Shown here in pieces: positions 1-11,847 of a DNA stretch of 64,000 bases (the stretch's first letter is position 1; each line of letters begins with the position of its first letter). The notes below the pieces were generated by a model. That model saw only the letters and a list, made by a program, of their open reading frames with translations, did not search any database and was not told the origin of the DNA. Position numbers and translations under genes: made by a program. Source of the DNA: Craterostigma plantagineum (Eukaryota > Streptophyta > Magnoliopsida > Lamiales > Linderniaceae); the NCBI GenBank assembly GCA_027422505.1, contig JAPQWV010001644.1, positions 1 through 64,000 on the forward strand, read 5' to 3'.

Positions 1-1788
1 TCGTTGACTAAGGTCAACTTTCAACGACGGGAACATTGCTGATGCTGATGCTGAACCTTCTCAATCTACTACAATTGAGATCTCTTCTTCGGACACCGGA
101 CCCCAATCTAATGAACCTCCAATCGATACAATGAGGCTAGCTCCTCACAGACCAATGTACCACTTTGGGCTCACTCTCATCCTACGGATCAGATTATTGG
201 GGATCCCACATCCGGTGTTTCGACTCGTTCAGCTACATTGAATGAGTCTGTTCGCTTGCTATCTCAGTCAAGCCGAACCATCACGAGTAGCTGAAGCTCT
301 CAACGATCCTGATTGGGTGATTGCAATGCAGGAGGAAATAAATCTGTTTAACTTTTACAAGTTTGGGAACTCGTACCACGCCCTCACAACAGATCCATTA
401 TCGGCACGAAGTGGATCTTCAAGAAACAAAAAGGACGAAGACGGTGTTGTCATTCGCAATAAAGCAGACTTGTGGCTAAGGGGTACAACCAACAAAGGTA
501 TCGACTACGATGAAACTTTCGCCCCTGTTGCCAGGATCGAAGCAATACAAATTTTTCTTGCCTTTGCTGCTCACAAGAACTTTAAAGTCTACCAAATGGA
601 CGTGAAGACTGCATTTCTGAATGGATTTCTCAAAGAAGAAGTGTACGTTGATCAACCTGAAGGATTCTTGAGCGAAGAGTTTTCCTCATCACGTATATAG
701 ACTCTACAAGGCCCTCTACGGACTAAAACAGAGTGGGCCGGACATCATGATTGTACAGATTTATGTTGATGGCATCATCTTTGGATTGACTAAACCACAA
801 CTGTGTGAAGAGTTCGCAGAATTGATGAAAGAAAATTCGAAATGAGTATGATGGGCGAGCTGAATTTCTTTCTTGGTCTTCAAGTAAAGTAACTCCCCGA
901 CGGAATCTTCATCAACCAGTCCAAATACATCCATGACATCCTCGAGAAATGTGGAATGAAGGATGCTAATACTGCTGCTACACCTATGTCACCCTCTGGT
1001 CGAACCAACGCGGACCATCTGGTGCTCCCGTTGACCAAACCGTCTATCGCGGGATAATAGGCTCTCTTCTGTACCTCACTGCTAGTTCGACCTGATATCG
1101 TTCTCTCGACAGGAATCTGCGCTCGTTTTCAAGCTACACCGAAGGAATCACATTTCACTGCTGTCAAAAGGATTCTCCGCTATCTCAAAGGAACACCCAA
1201 TCTGGGTTTGTGGTACCCCACTCGATCGGACTTCAAGCTGGTTGGATTCTCTGACTCGGATTACGTAGGATGCAAGATGGATCGCAAAAGCCCTCTGGAG
1301 CTGCACACTTCTTTGGCGGTAAACTCGTGAGTTGGTCTTCTCGAAAACAAACTGTGTCTCAACTTCGTCGACGGAGGCAGAATATGTCGACGCCGCTAGT
1401 TGTTGCTCACAGCTTTTGTGGATGAGAACACAACTACGAGATTTTAATTTCATGTTGATAAAATTACCATTTATTGTGACTCGAAGAGTGCGATTGCGAT
1501 GACGAGTAATCCGGTACATCACTCAAGAACGAAACCATAGATATTCGTCACCACTTCATCAAAGACATGTTGAACAAGGGACGATTGAATTACACTATGT
1601 CACTACCGAAGATCAACTAGCCGACATTTTCACAAAACCATTGGATGTCAAACGCTTCCAACACCTTGTGACTATGTTGGGCGTTGAATTTTACTTATGA
1701 TCAATCGACCCTACATGAACTTTGATAAAGTGTACATATGTCTTTTCACTTTACTCTGTTTTCTGTGTGTCTTCTGAATTATGTCTCT
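1..1788 (+). mobile_element. SIRE-type Ty1/copia pol, 3' part (RT to RNase H), decayed
   Basis: The left edge cuts into a plus-strand copia pol. Reverse transcriptase is recognisable in one open stretch, and RNase H pieces follow in shifting frames. Around 1256-1330 there are DSDYVGCKMDRKS and KLVSWSSRKQTVSQL, which are typical of copia RNase H. Around 1620-1680 the pol end ADIFTKPLD is visible. Gag, protease and integrase would lie off the left edge. The RT wording ([24 protein letters not shown]) fits the SIRE/Maximus lineage. Stops and indels make it non-functional. Confidence 0.85.
242..700 (+). pseudogene. copia reverse transcriptase fragment
   Basis: This 152-codon open stretch encodes the N-terminal half of a Ty1/copia reverse transcriptase, the enzyme that copies element RNA into cDNA inside virus-like particles. 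Visible motifs are [16 protein letters not shown] (start of the RT domain), [20 protein letters not shown] and [20 protein letters not shown], the last carrying the first catalytic-site region. The YVDD box is not in this frame. At 751-780 a frame reads IVQIYVDGIIFG, which is the YVDD region with DD changed to DG. The first ATG is only where the frame opens, since the real polyprotein starts far upstream. Confidence 0.85.
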
Positions 1789-1851
1789 TAAGGGGGAGTT
1801 TCGATTAAGGGAGTTTTCGATTAGGGGGAGTTTTCGATTAAGGGGGAGTTT
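1789..1851 (+). repeat. Tandem polypurine-tract-like repeats after pol
   Basis: Four imperfect copies of a unit like TTAAGGGGGAGTTTTCGA follow pol directly. Each core resembles the plus-strand-primer polypurine tract of copia elements. No LTR with a TG start follows; a long spacer and an env-like ORF region follow instead. These are therefore internal PPT-like sequences. A G-run at about 1868-1876 follows. Confidence 0.6.
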
Positions 1852-3769
1852 CTGATTTTGCTTATTCAAAAAAGGGGGGGGGGGCTGAAATTTAATTTAA
1901 ATTTTTGGTCAAATGAAGTCAAAATTGGACCAATTGAATTTTTGGGTTGAAATTTTATTTTTGGTCAAACGGGTCAAAATTGGACCATTTTAATCCAATT
2001 GGACACAATTTTTGACCAAGCCCGCGAAATTCGGCCCAGGATCCAATTTTGAACAAGCCCGCGAATTTCGGCCCATTTTACTCAAAATCTCGCATGAACA
2101 GTCACAAAAACCCCCAAAACACTTAACGTTTTTCACAATCCTACAATTCCCGAGAAAAAATTCAAAATTTCGCACCCCCTTTTTAAAAAATTTCTCAAAC
2201 CCTCGCATCATCGTCTTCTTCAATCTGCACTGATAATCTGTTTCCTGCTAACTCCATTGTTGCAAATCAGCTTTTCGGTATGAATACATCCTAAATAAAC
2301 CAATTTCCGTTAGATTTAATCATCTACGCTCCGTTTTGTTAATTTTCCTAGGTTTAATATTATTTCTCGGCTTCAATTAGGACGATGTTAAGTTTTAGGT
2401 GTTTAAAACCCCCAAAAATGCATTGCCCGTCCAACTTCGAGTTGATTGAATCCAGTTTATTGCATTTTGGTTAAGATTTGAGTAGATCTAAGGCAAAAAT
2501 TCACAGCGTCGTTTTGTACGATTTCGCACAGTGTTCTTCACCGAGAAAATTTTCTGGAAAAATACTTTGACAATAGATTTTCGCTGCTACAGTGAGTAAG
2601 GTTCCGCGAAAATTTTATCCGAGAATTTCTTATGTTAAAGCTACAGTGTGTAATGTCCCGCGAATTTTGTTTAGAAATTTCTTGCTACACTGACTAAGGA
2701 CCCGCGAAAGAATTTTGACAATAGAATTTTGTTGCATTAAAGTTTCGCTACTTCAGTGAGTAAAGTCCCGCGAAAGTTTTATGCGAGAAAATTTTTCCAT
2801 ACGTCAAATTTTCGCTGCTACAGTGAATCATGCTCCGCAAAACTTTCATACACCTCACCATATTACATTTTTTTTCGCAACTTCACTATTTCGCAACTAC
2901 AGTAACCTAAATTCTCTCAATCCGCAAACTTAATTTTTTCTCGGACCCATGTTAATCAATTCTTTTCGCAGCTACAGTGGTTCAACAATTTCTCAACCCT
3001 TACATGCATCATCTATTCGCGGATCACGAAACTTTCTCATCTGAAAAATTTTATCCGAGAAATTTCTTCTCACCTGTCAAGACTAATAAATTTCAACGCG
3101 AGAATTATCACTTGAACAGATGTTTCTTCAAAACTTTATCACTCCGCGAAATTTTCATTTCACTTGAGAAAAATTCAAAACTTGCGAAAGTTTGCTAACT
3201 TAAAAATTTCTCTACTTGCGAAAATTAAAAAAAAAAACTTTTGAGAAATATGTTGACCGAGAAAATTTTTGATAACTCATAAATTGATAACTTGAAATGC
3301 GAGTTTCCACTATATGCGAAACTTTACTCTAAATGCGAAAATCTTACAACGTCCTCTTGACTTGTCTATGTGTGATAATCAGCGAATTTTCTCATTACAT
3401 GCGAAAATTTTGGACAACTTGCTATATGTCTTAACTTGCGAAAAATTTCCCTATGCGAAATTCTACACAAATGTGAAATTTTTTTTATCCCGGCTTGCTC
3501 AAGTACCAAAATTTTCTCATCTCACAGAAACATCTTCATCCTGAAAAATTCTCAAAGTGTTGAAAATTTCGTATGAATCCCTAAAATTGTCCAAACTTGC
3601 TGTTACATGACCATCATTCAATCTTAACAACTTTATTTCAATAGGACTCTAAATTAGCTTTAATTTTAATTTTACTTTTATCTTTACTATTTTGGGCACA
3701 TTTATGTCTCCTTTTATTGTTTTATACCCACGACTCACTTATATCATTGTTCTCACTACTAATCATGTT
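1852..3769 (+). other. AT-rich non-coding spacer between pol and env-like ORF A
   Basis: No convincing coding sequence occurs in about 1.9 kb. Its first part (1880-2220) has two-way low-complexity text. From 2500 on it carries many degenerate motifs such as GCGAAAATTTTATCCGAGAA and GCTACAGTGA. A similar style of sequence fills 9060-10980 and the leader at 22860-23960. It may be intron-like, because a 3' splice-site-like sequence stands just before the next ORF. Confidence 0.5.
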
Positions 3770-3791
3770 ATAATTACTGTCAAGCACAGAT
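3770..3791 (+). promoter_or_regulatory. Candidate 3' splice site before env-like ORF A
   Basis: The sequence TACTGTCAAGCACAG ends two bases before the ATG at 3792. It has an AG acceptor and a TACTG(T) branch-like stretch. The position matches the acceptor-like TTTTTCAG before the second env-like ORF at 10984. It is a prediction from context only. Confidence 0.35.
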
Positions 3792-6700
3792 ATGACCAAC
3801 AAAAATCAAGATACAATTGAAGCACTTGAGGCGGCAGCACTCCAAAGGGACATCGCTCGCATAGAACTCAATACGATAACCTATGTTCCACCGATCGAGC
3901 AGGTCTTCCCAACAAGTCGATGGGCTGCCAAACAACCATATGGTGGACTAGGACAACTTCAGATGCGACGCCCCCATCATCATAGAAATCCTCAAAGGGC
4001 ATCCCCTCCGACATGCCCTCACATGGCGAACCAGAAGCGCAAGTCTATCTCCAACAGTTCTGGCACACATTGCAGATCGCTGGACCACACTACCTCGCCA
4101 AAACATGTGTCGCAGAAATCGATCAACAACAGTAATCCTCACCCGAAAGATTGTTCAAGAAATCCTCCAACTTCCTGTCTACTCACCTACGATCCACTAC
4201 CGACGCACGAACAACTTATTGAAGACATCGACAGATTGGGCTATCAACCAGAAACCAAGAAGCAGGGCCCACTTGTCCTCAGTGAAGTCACCACACGGAA
4301 TCTACCTCAACCCTGACGAACACTGTACCTACTGCTGAACAAATGCATGTCAGAAAAGCATACTGGTCAAGACCGCGGGAACCACCAAATCCTCACCATC
4401 CTAACCGGCATCGCACACAACCGCAAGTACATCTACGCCGAGATCATCTGGATGGATCTCGTCTCCATGGTCCAACGTCGCGACTGGGAAATCGTCAAGG
4501 GAGTCACAAACCGCTTCGTCCCTTACATGCGGTGGCTCCATGCAATCATCAAATACTTCCGCATTTTCTCCACTAGCATCCGCATCCGCCCGGCGAGTGA
4601 GCTCTTCATCATTCTCGTTGTCGAGAAGCTCGCCAAGAAAAATACTCCGACAAAAGATCGACACGCCATGATCATCCCAGACGAAGTACTCGCATATGCC
4701 GACCCAACAACCCACATGTTCAAGACTATCGCGCCTCCACAGCCTCATTCCGCTAGAGCCCGTCCACTATCCATTGTCCCTACGGAGCAGACCAACCCTG
4801 CTGCTCCTAACCCGGGACTAGCCAAAACCCCACCCCCACTACTAAAAAGTCGTCGAGTCGCGCCACATCTTCTTCCACCCCGCGTACCAAAAAAACGATC
4901 GCGTGGGGATGGCGTAAGCCGTCCCACGGAGCGTCGATCGAAACAAAAACACGATCGACCTCCTCAGTCACATACAAGCCGAGCCCAACCCGTAGGTACA
5001 GGAGGTGATGTGTTCACCTCCCGAGTAGAAGACGTGGCATTGGGCTCAACCACGCAAACAACCCTACCGACCACTTATCTTCCTCTCTACAGGAAGATAT
5101 TTTCATTCCACGAGGAGCTACGTTTGCCATCGACATCCCACTTGGAGATAGTCGATGTTGAAACAAGTAGTCCTTCGCCTCAGACTGCATCCTCTTCAAT
5201 CACATCGAGTCTAGTGCCCTCACTCCCCATAATTTCATACGTTACTAGGACACATACACCTTTTACAGCACTACAGAGTCTTCGTGATTCTGTTAGAACG
5301 CTCGGTGATGTCTCTGTGACTGAGAGCGGAAACCTAGCACGGCCAACATAACACAACCGTGAGCCTAGGCCATCAATCGTTCGAGTCTGTCTCATCGATG
5401 ATGCCAACGGGAAGTCTTAGTGACCCCGTCTTTTTCCGTCCTGTGCAAACGGGCGGCTGATCGGCCATCTTCTCCGATTCGGTGACAGTTGGATTTCTTC
5501 GTGATTCCAACTTGTTAAACTTACCCCAGTTCGTCACCGAGACCGCACTAGAGACTCGTCTTTAAGAGTTTGCAAAGACTCTTGAGACATCCATCCTCGA
5601 CAAAGTCTATGCGCGTCTCGATGCGTCCACCATCGACAAAGGCAAAGGTGTGGCCCCGGAGACGCCACCACCAACGCTAAATGTGGACGCAGAAGCTGTT
5701 CTCTCCTCCTTTCCGCAAAGGAGCTCTTCTACATCCTACGAGCAAGATTCAAGTCAATGACGGAACTCGACGAGGAGGAACAGCAAATGAAGAAAATAAT
5801 GACTCAACCCATGACATGCCGCACTCAAGGCGAGTCTAGCGGGATCAGGCGCGACGATCAAGACGATGATCAAGATCGCCGCGAGGGGGAGAATAGGCAG
5901 CAAGCCTCACAAACTCAAGGACCCGTACAATCGACGCCGCCTTCCTCCTCTGCACCTGAAACGACGCCCGCAACAGAAACCTCACACCCCACTAGCCAAA
6001 AGCCCACCCTATTAACCCCGAGTCACTAGCCAAATCACCCTCACCACCACCTACTATCGTCTCCAAACCTCTAACTTTCACATCGGCGTTAGAGACCACC
6101 ACCAAACCTTCTCCACCCACCATCTCAGATCTCTAACTGTCACATCGACGTTAGATGCCACCACCACATCTCCACCACTCGACACCCAAATCATCCTCGC
6201 CAAAACCATCACCACAACCGAACCACCAGAATCTCCACCACAACCATCCCCACAATCCACAAACTCCTCCGACGCAACACCCTCGCCACCACACAGCCAT
6301 ACCCCTCTCAATACCATTCCAACGTGGCTTCTGAGGACGTCTACTGCGCACAGAACGAGATCGAGGCCTACATCTTTAACGATGAATGGCTGTACACACC
6401 CGCCGATGCAGTAGCAGCCAGGAAGTTGGTGGAAAATGCTCGACGTCTGCTAAAAGAAGCTTCACTTACGCTGATCAACACTGCAGACAACAAGAACGGA
6501 GAGGAATAAGACGCTGAAGCCCCCGAACTCGAGAACATCCTTCAATTTCAAGCGCAGCACGCTGAGGCTTCTGCTGCTCAACCGGATGTGCCAACGGCGA
6601 ATATACCAGAAGCACCGTGGCAAAACAGAAAGATCACCGCACCATTCCAAGAAGAGATCAGGAAGAGGATCTGGCGGCGCAAGGAGCAGATCATAACGGC

Positions 6701-7456
6701 CTTCGATGATACGAGCTGATGAACATCCAAAACTGGAGTGAAGAAAAGAAGAAGCTCTATCGATGGAGCCTTCTTTGCCACAAGTGCACAAAGAGGACGC
6801 TGTCGATGAAGAAAACATTGCTCTGGAAATGAATCGGGCCCCCATCTGCAAAGTCACTGACCTCCGCCAAGAGTCGGAAGGACGTGTTCACTATCCAGTG
6901 TTCACGGTAATGAGGCAGGATGAGAGCTACAGTGAAGTCAGTGAGGCGGACTTCAAGTTTCTGCGCCTCGTGACCTGTACAGCATGCTGGAATCCATGAA
7001 GCAGTTCAGACTCGTCCTCAGAGTTCTGGACATCTCGTACAGGCTGAACCAGTCACCATGGGCTACGTAGCTCTCAAGCGCCATATGCTCCGACAGGTCA
7101 GATTCTTCGCCACCCACGATCTGCAGATGGCGGTGGAGCACAACCTGAAGAAGGTGAACCTAACTCGCCCATCTTTCAAGAACGCGGACGACTACCGAGA
7201 AGGTGATGTGATCGACGGAGATGATCCGGCGGTCGCCTACTCGAACTACAAGGGAAAGATGAGGCTGCTGCGCTGCTCCGAAATGGCAAATTTCTCAGAT
7301 GGGACGCTCACCATCATCCAAGACAAACTCATGAGAATTTGCCGCATCCTTTCGGAAGAAGATCCACACTGTCGATCCAAGTTCGCGAAGTTCATCGACG
7401 CTATAGCTGACCGAATGGTCCTTCGAAGGATCTCCGCGCCTTCAAGTTCAAGCTAG
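3792..7456 (+). pseudogene. Env-like / extra ORF region A of SIRE-type element
   Basis: This 3.7-kb region held a long ORF downstream of pol. It starts MTNKNQDTIEALEAAALQRD, with an ATG soon after the acceptor-like site. A frame change near 3960 leads to the conserved block FRC...IEILKGHPLRHALTWRT and EAQVYLQQFWHTLQ. The core continues at 4347-5351 (CMSEKHTGQDRGN...IIWMDLV...VPYMRW). A low-complexity Pro/Thr/Ser linker follows, then a charged coil at 6324-6509 and a C-terminal module at 7058-7456 (MLRQVRFFATHDLQMAVEHN). The same order recurs in region B (10984-14440). VYLQQFW proteins of this kind are widespread as uncharacterised plant retroelement-derived sequences. The position matches the env-like ORF of SIRE elements, but I see no signal peptide or clear membrane anchor, so an envelope function is not shown. 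Frameshifts make it a pseudogene. Confidence 0.65.
4347..5351 (+). pseudogene. Core domain of env-like ORF A
   Basis: This is the longest open piece of region A (334 codons). Residues about 1-75 align by eye with region B at 11440-11640: a KH(T/A)G.D(R/K)GN motif, a hydrophobic helix ILTGIAHNRKYIYAEIIWMD, then VPYMRWLHAIIK. From residue 120 it becomes a Pro/Ser/Thr-rich, basic linker (KKRSRGDGVSRPTERRSKQK), probably disordered. The first ATG is not the true start, because homology extends upstream in another frame. The function is unknown. Confidence 0.55.
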
Positions 7457-8785
7457 GACTTCGCGAAACGCTCACTCGCTAATCCACCATCACAACGCCC
7501 AAGTTCCAAGACACAAAGCCACTATAAATGTGAGGATTCAAGCCTGGTTATATTTTTCTTTCTTTGGATCTATTTCTCGAGTGAGTCACACATCAATTGC
7601 TTGTCTTAACTAGTGATACTTGACTTCATACTCATCTTGCGTTAGATCGTTAGGAAAATGATAAGGGAGTTTAGGTTATCCCTCATTAGGCCTTATATAA
7701 ATTTCCCCACGTTAGCCTTAGTCATCCACTTTGAGCCTTCTCCGACGTCCTTTTCTTCATTTAAAACCCATTCCCAACCTTCAACCGAACTGTATACTCT
7801 TCGAATGGTTGTTCAAACGAGAAAAGGAGGGGAGATAACAAAAGAAAAAGTAAGATGATGACAAAAGAAGGCATTGCTCAACGCGCAACAAAACAGACCA
7901 ATGGAACCGGCCTTCCGACTACCTTGTAGAAAGTTGCATGGATCCTGCTGTGAACTTGTCCAACGATAATCCCGAACGCTCGTCAGAACGGCTGGAAGAG
8001 GAGCACCACATAGTGAACTTCTCCAACGATAATCCAGTCTTATATCGGGAACAAGAAGAGGAGTGCAGCCTCGGGTACGAATTCCATAACCGAGAACTTC
8101 TCCAAATTGATAATCTCCGAAACATCAATAGGGATTAAGAGAAGAGGAGCTCAGTATCGGCCCGAGAACCAACAAGAAGAACTTCGCCTACGATAATCTC
8201 CAAGAGCCTCATGGAGAAGCGGAGCTTCAGCTTGAGCATAACATAAAAATGGATAGTTCTTAAAAGAAAAGAGGGAGAAAATATTGAAAAGAAGAGAGAC
8301 GCCGAAAAAAAGGAGACGGATATAGAATTGGAAGACGATGAAGAGATAAACTCACTTTCCTTTGAATTCCTTCCGTTCTAAGTCCTAGCCAATTATAACC
8401 CTTACAACCCTTTGATTCCACATAGACGGTCTCTCGCTTAGGTGAAATGATTAAAAATGCCTCGATCACAGGTAAATTGACATAAAATTGCTTTTGTTGA
8501 CTTGAGTGATAAAAATATAAATTCCCAAGATAGCTAATTGAGAGCAAGAGCGAACCTGGTGAGAGTTGTCGAAATGGACCAGTCCTATGGACTTAGGACT
8601 TTAGTTTGACGACATGACGTGACGGCATTTTCTTCTTTCAAATCTCTCGTAAAATTTTAGGCGTGACGATTGATCGAAGCAAAATAAATCTGACCCATAA
8701 AATATATTATATATATATATATATATATATACATATATATAATAGTAAACAAACAATAATAATAAATTCGCACATTTTGACATGA
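7457..8785. other. Junction region with TATA-like box and short tandem peptide repeat
   Basis: This stretch lies between the end of env-like region A and the post-pol segment of the next SIRE copy. TATATAAAT at 7693-7701 could be a promoter. A short frame beginning MVVQTRKGGEITKEK starts at 7805 but stops quickly. At 7938-8138 a 66-codon frame repeats NLSNDNP / NFSNDNP at about 30-residue spacing. No family is recognised. It probably contains the breakpoint that removed the 3' LTR of copy A and the gag-pol of copy B. Confidence 0.3.
8702..8742. repeat. (TA)n microsatellite
   Basis: An AT dinucleotide run with one ACAT interruption. Confidence 0.9.
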
Positions 8786-9029
8786 ATATTATGTTTCATA
8801 TGCGTTGAATTGAGTAAATGCGAATTTCTTTAGTGTATCGCACATTCTAAATGCAATTTTAGATTGCATTGGTGCTGAATTGTTTAAATGCGATAAATTT
8901 TTCATTGCTTCTACCCTCACACAATATTTTAAAGTACATGTTTTCGGGACCATGTATACATGCTTACTTGGTAAATTTGTGTGCTCGTGACTTGAATTGA
9001 TTTCATATGCTTGCATAATTAGTCAATTC

Positions 9030-9048
9030 GTGTGCATCATTTAAGGGG
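9030..9048 (+). other. Internal polypurine-tract-like sequence, copy B
   Basis: CATTTAAGGGGGAGC closes a 250-bp segment in the same way that TTAAGGGGGAG closes the post-pol segment at 1789. A long spacer and an env-like ORF again follow. It marks the post-pol end of a second SIRE-type copy whose pol is missing. Confidence 0.45.
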
Positions 9049-10960
9049 GAGCAAATATAAGCCTTGTAGATTAGCTCCAAATATTTTTGACGTTTTTCTC
9101 TTAGAATTTCAGATCTTTCAAAATTAAGGAGCTAGACACAAGACCAAATATTTAAAAGATAAAATTGCCAAAAATATTGTTGATTAACTCCATTATTACT
9201 AACGCTTATCTCTAAGTGGTACAGATTTGTAAATTTCTGCCAGGGGAGCTAGACGTTGTTACACAGAAAATCAGGGAGTTAATTGCATTTATTTTAATTA
9301 CTAAGGGAGACTTACAAAAGGTTTTATTTTGAAATAGGGGTCAATCTGAAAATTTTAGAAGTACTTACTATCGAGAAACTAGATAGAAGACTTAATTCAC
9401 GATCATAAGTTTCTCGATCGTAAACAGTGTTGGAAACAATTTTGATTGGCCGCGATAATTTGCGATCGGAAAATTGAATTGAGAGAAAATTTTCAAATCA
9501 AAATTTCTCGAGCGCAAATAGTAATGGCCTGATCCATTTAATCGCAAAACGTCCAATCGCAAACCCAACATTGACTTAATGATAGTTAATAAAAGTTTAA
9601 CTTTGGTCAGTCGAAAACTTTTTCTCACGCAACCCTAATCGCAAAACTCTAGCGAAAAACTTTCACAGACAGTTCAAAACTGCTCAAAAATCTTTCGATT
9701 TTCACACGAAATTGTCTGTGTAAGGTAGAAATGAGAATCTGTTGCTATTTGCGTGTGATTTAACTTCGTTAGCATCTGCATTTTGTTGTTTTTCGCATGA
9801 TTTTATATTAGTTTCTCGACTGTTCTTCAAAACTGAGAAAATCGTATACTATTTCATAGTGTTTTAGGCTTGATTATGAGTGTTTTCTGAGTTTAATGCC
9901 TGCGCTTAAGATAGTTTCGATATTCACTATGAATCTTGTAGAATGGATCATTGAAAATCTGCATCTTCGACTGTAATCTGAGTTTTTGATGAAACTGGGT
10001 ATTTGAATGTTTAAAGCCATCGAAGAACTTTGTCGATCGCAAACAGTTTTAATTGAATTCCGATTTAATTGAGATACTGTTTATGTCGAATTAGTTTCTC
10101 GATCGGTAAAATTCTGATTTAGTCGCTAAGATAGAAGATTTTGACCGGAAATTTTTTAACATCGAGACATCTAATTAGAATTTTTGTGAGCGAAAAACTT
10201 ACGCACTGATTAGACAATTTAAATGCAAATTTTATCGAGCGTAAAACTTACAAACGCAAAATAGAAATTTTCGATTCAATTTCAATTTGATCGCAAAAAT
10301 TTAGCAGCGAGAAATTAAGTTTTCAACACGTAATTTTTCGATCGCAAAATTCGCCGCTTGGGATCTAATTGATTTAGTCTTTCGTTGATTAATTTCTCGA
10401 TAAAATTATATCGCAGCGAAAATTATTTTACTTACATCGAAAATCACATTCCGCTCGACATTATCGAGGAAAATTTCTCGATAGTAAATTTACCTGAGAA
10501 ATAATTTGTCGATCGTAAATTTACACGGAATTTTTGTCGATCGTAAAATAGACCGACTATAGTCTCGATTTCAACTTCAATACTTAGAAAATTTACTAAG
10601 TCTTCGGACCTTTGCGAATAAAATTTTCTCGATCGAAAAATCGAACTGAGTCATTACAATTGAAATGAATGCATAGGAAATCATTTTCAAAATCAATTTT
10701 ATCGAGCGAAAATTTTCTCGGCATGAACAGTGTCCTTTTTCACGATTCAACACCTAGAAAAATTTCGAACTATTTTTCACGCGATTTATACTTCATTCGA
10801 AATTACATTCATGCCATTACGGTTTTTTCAAATTGAGCATATACTATGCATTCGATATGATTTCAATTCAAAATTCATCGAACATGCTATTACTTGCGAT
10901 ATTGCTATAGTTTTTGAAATTTATTCATACTTCGACTGAAAATAAAATTGAACTAATAAA
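9049..10960 (+). other. AT-rich non-coding spacer before env-like ORF B
   Basis: About 1.9 kb has no supported gene. From about 9390 on, it is filled with copies of TTTCTCGATCG(T/C)AAA and partial variants such as AATTTCTCGA and TCGATCGTAAA. The motif is near-palindromic (TCGATCGA core). The equivalent positions in spacer A and in the gag leader at 22860-23960 carry related text, so this is a family trait and not local slippage. Confidence 0.55.
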
Positions 10961-10983
10961 CTTTTATATATCTTATTTTTCAG
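10961..10983 (+). promoter_or_regulatory. Candidate 3' splice site before env-like ORF B
   Basis: TTTTATATATCTTATTTTTCAG directly precedes ATGG. It has a pyrimidine-rich tract and CAG. If used, the spacer upstream would be removed as an intron and the env-like ORF made from a spliced RNA. The donor site was not located. Confidence 0.4.
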
Positions 10984-11151
10984 ATGGATCGCTATCTAAG
11001 ATATAATCATATATACGACCACAACCTGTATCTGAAGGTCCAGCATACAAATTTTCAGCTCGATCTGAGCACCTTTCGATGCCCGGACGAGATTATTGTC
11101 TCTATCCTGAGAGGTCACCCCATCTAGCATGCGTTAACGGCCACCGCATCA

Positions 11152-11847
11152 GTGCCGATGGTATATCTCCAGCAGTTCTGGGGCTGCATACAAGGAGAAG
11201 TAGACAATGGAGCTTTTAGATTCTCAACAAGGATCGGGACGCGGCATATCAGCATGGACAAGAACCAGTTCAGCATGTTACTGGACTTGCCTCACAGCAA
11301 TAATTACGACCCGCTCCCATCCGATGCTGAGATGATTCAAGATTTTTTGCACATGGGATACCAACCTCCGCTCACCAGATTAGCTCACGTCCAGAGCAGC
11401 GGAATCCCACACCCGTGGAAGACACTATTCGGAATAGTGAATAAGTGTCTGTCGCCCAAGCACGCAGGATTTGATAAGGGCAACAGCAACATTTTGAGGA
11501 TCTTCCATGGAATCGCCTTCGCGAGAAATTACGACTACACTCAGCTGATCTGGAACGACCTCGCGGACCAGATTCGGCAAAAGGAGAACCGGCGATCGAA
11601 GAACGTGCCTTATGCTCGGTGGTTCAGCATCATCATCAGGGAGATCATGGCACTGCACCAGACCATCCCTACTCTGCCTCCTGGTGGAAATTACCAACCA
11701 CAAGGCTCAAGTTCTTCCACAACCCACGGCTCACGGACCTTGACCAACCGTCGATGCCGATCTCATTTGAGCTCCTTCGTCTCGCGGACCCCAACGAAGA
11801 CGTCTACAAGCTATACTGTCGGGACAGGAATCTCACCGAGGAAATGA
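11152..11847 (+). pseudogene. Core domain of env-like ORF B
   Basis: These 231 open codons hold most of the globular core: the VYLQQFW motif at residues 4-10, a hydrophobic LLDLPHSNN segment, HMGYQPPLTR and the PWKTLFGIVNKCLSPKHAG block near residues 90-110. After about residue 185 the frame diverges from the related reading at 11619-12098, which shows a frameshift near 11700. The start codon given is simply the first ATG after the TAG at 11128-11130. Confidence 0.55.

Noticed and set aside
4401..4748. Minus-strand ORFs inside env-like region A
   Set aside because: They are shadows of the plus-strand coding sequence, which matches region B in the plus direction.
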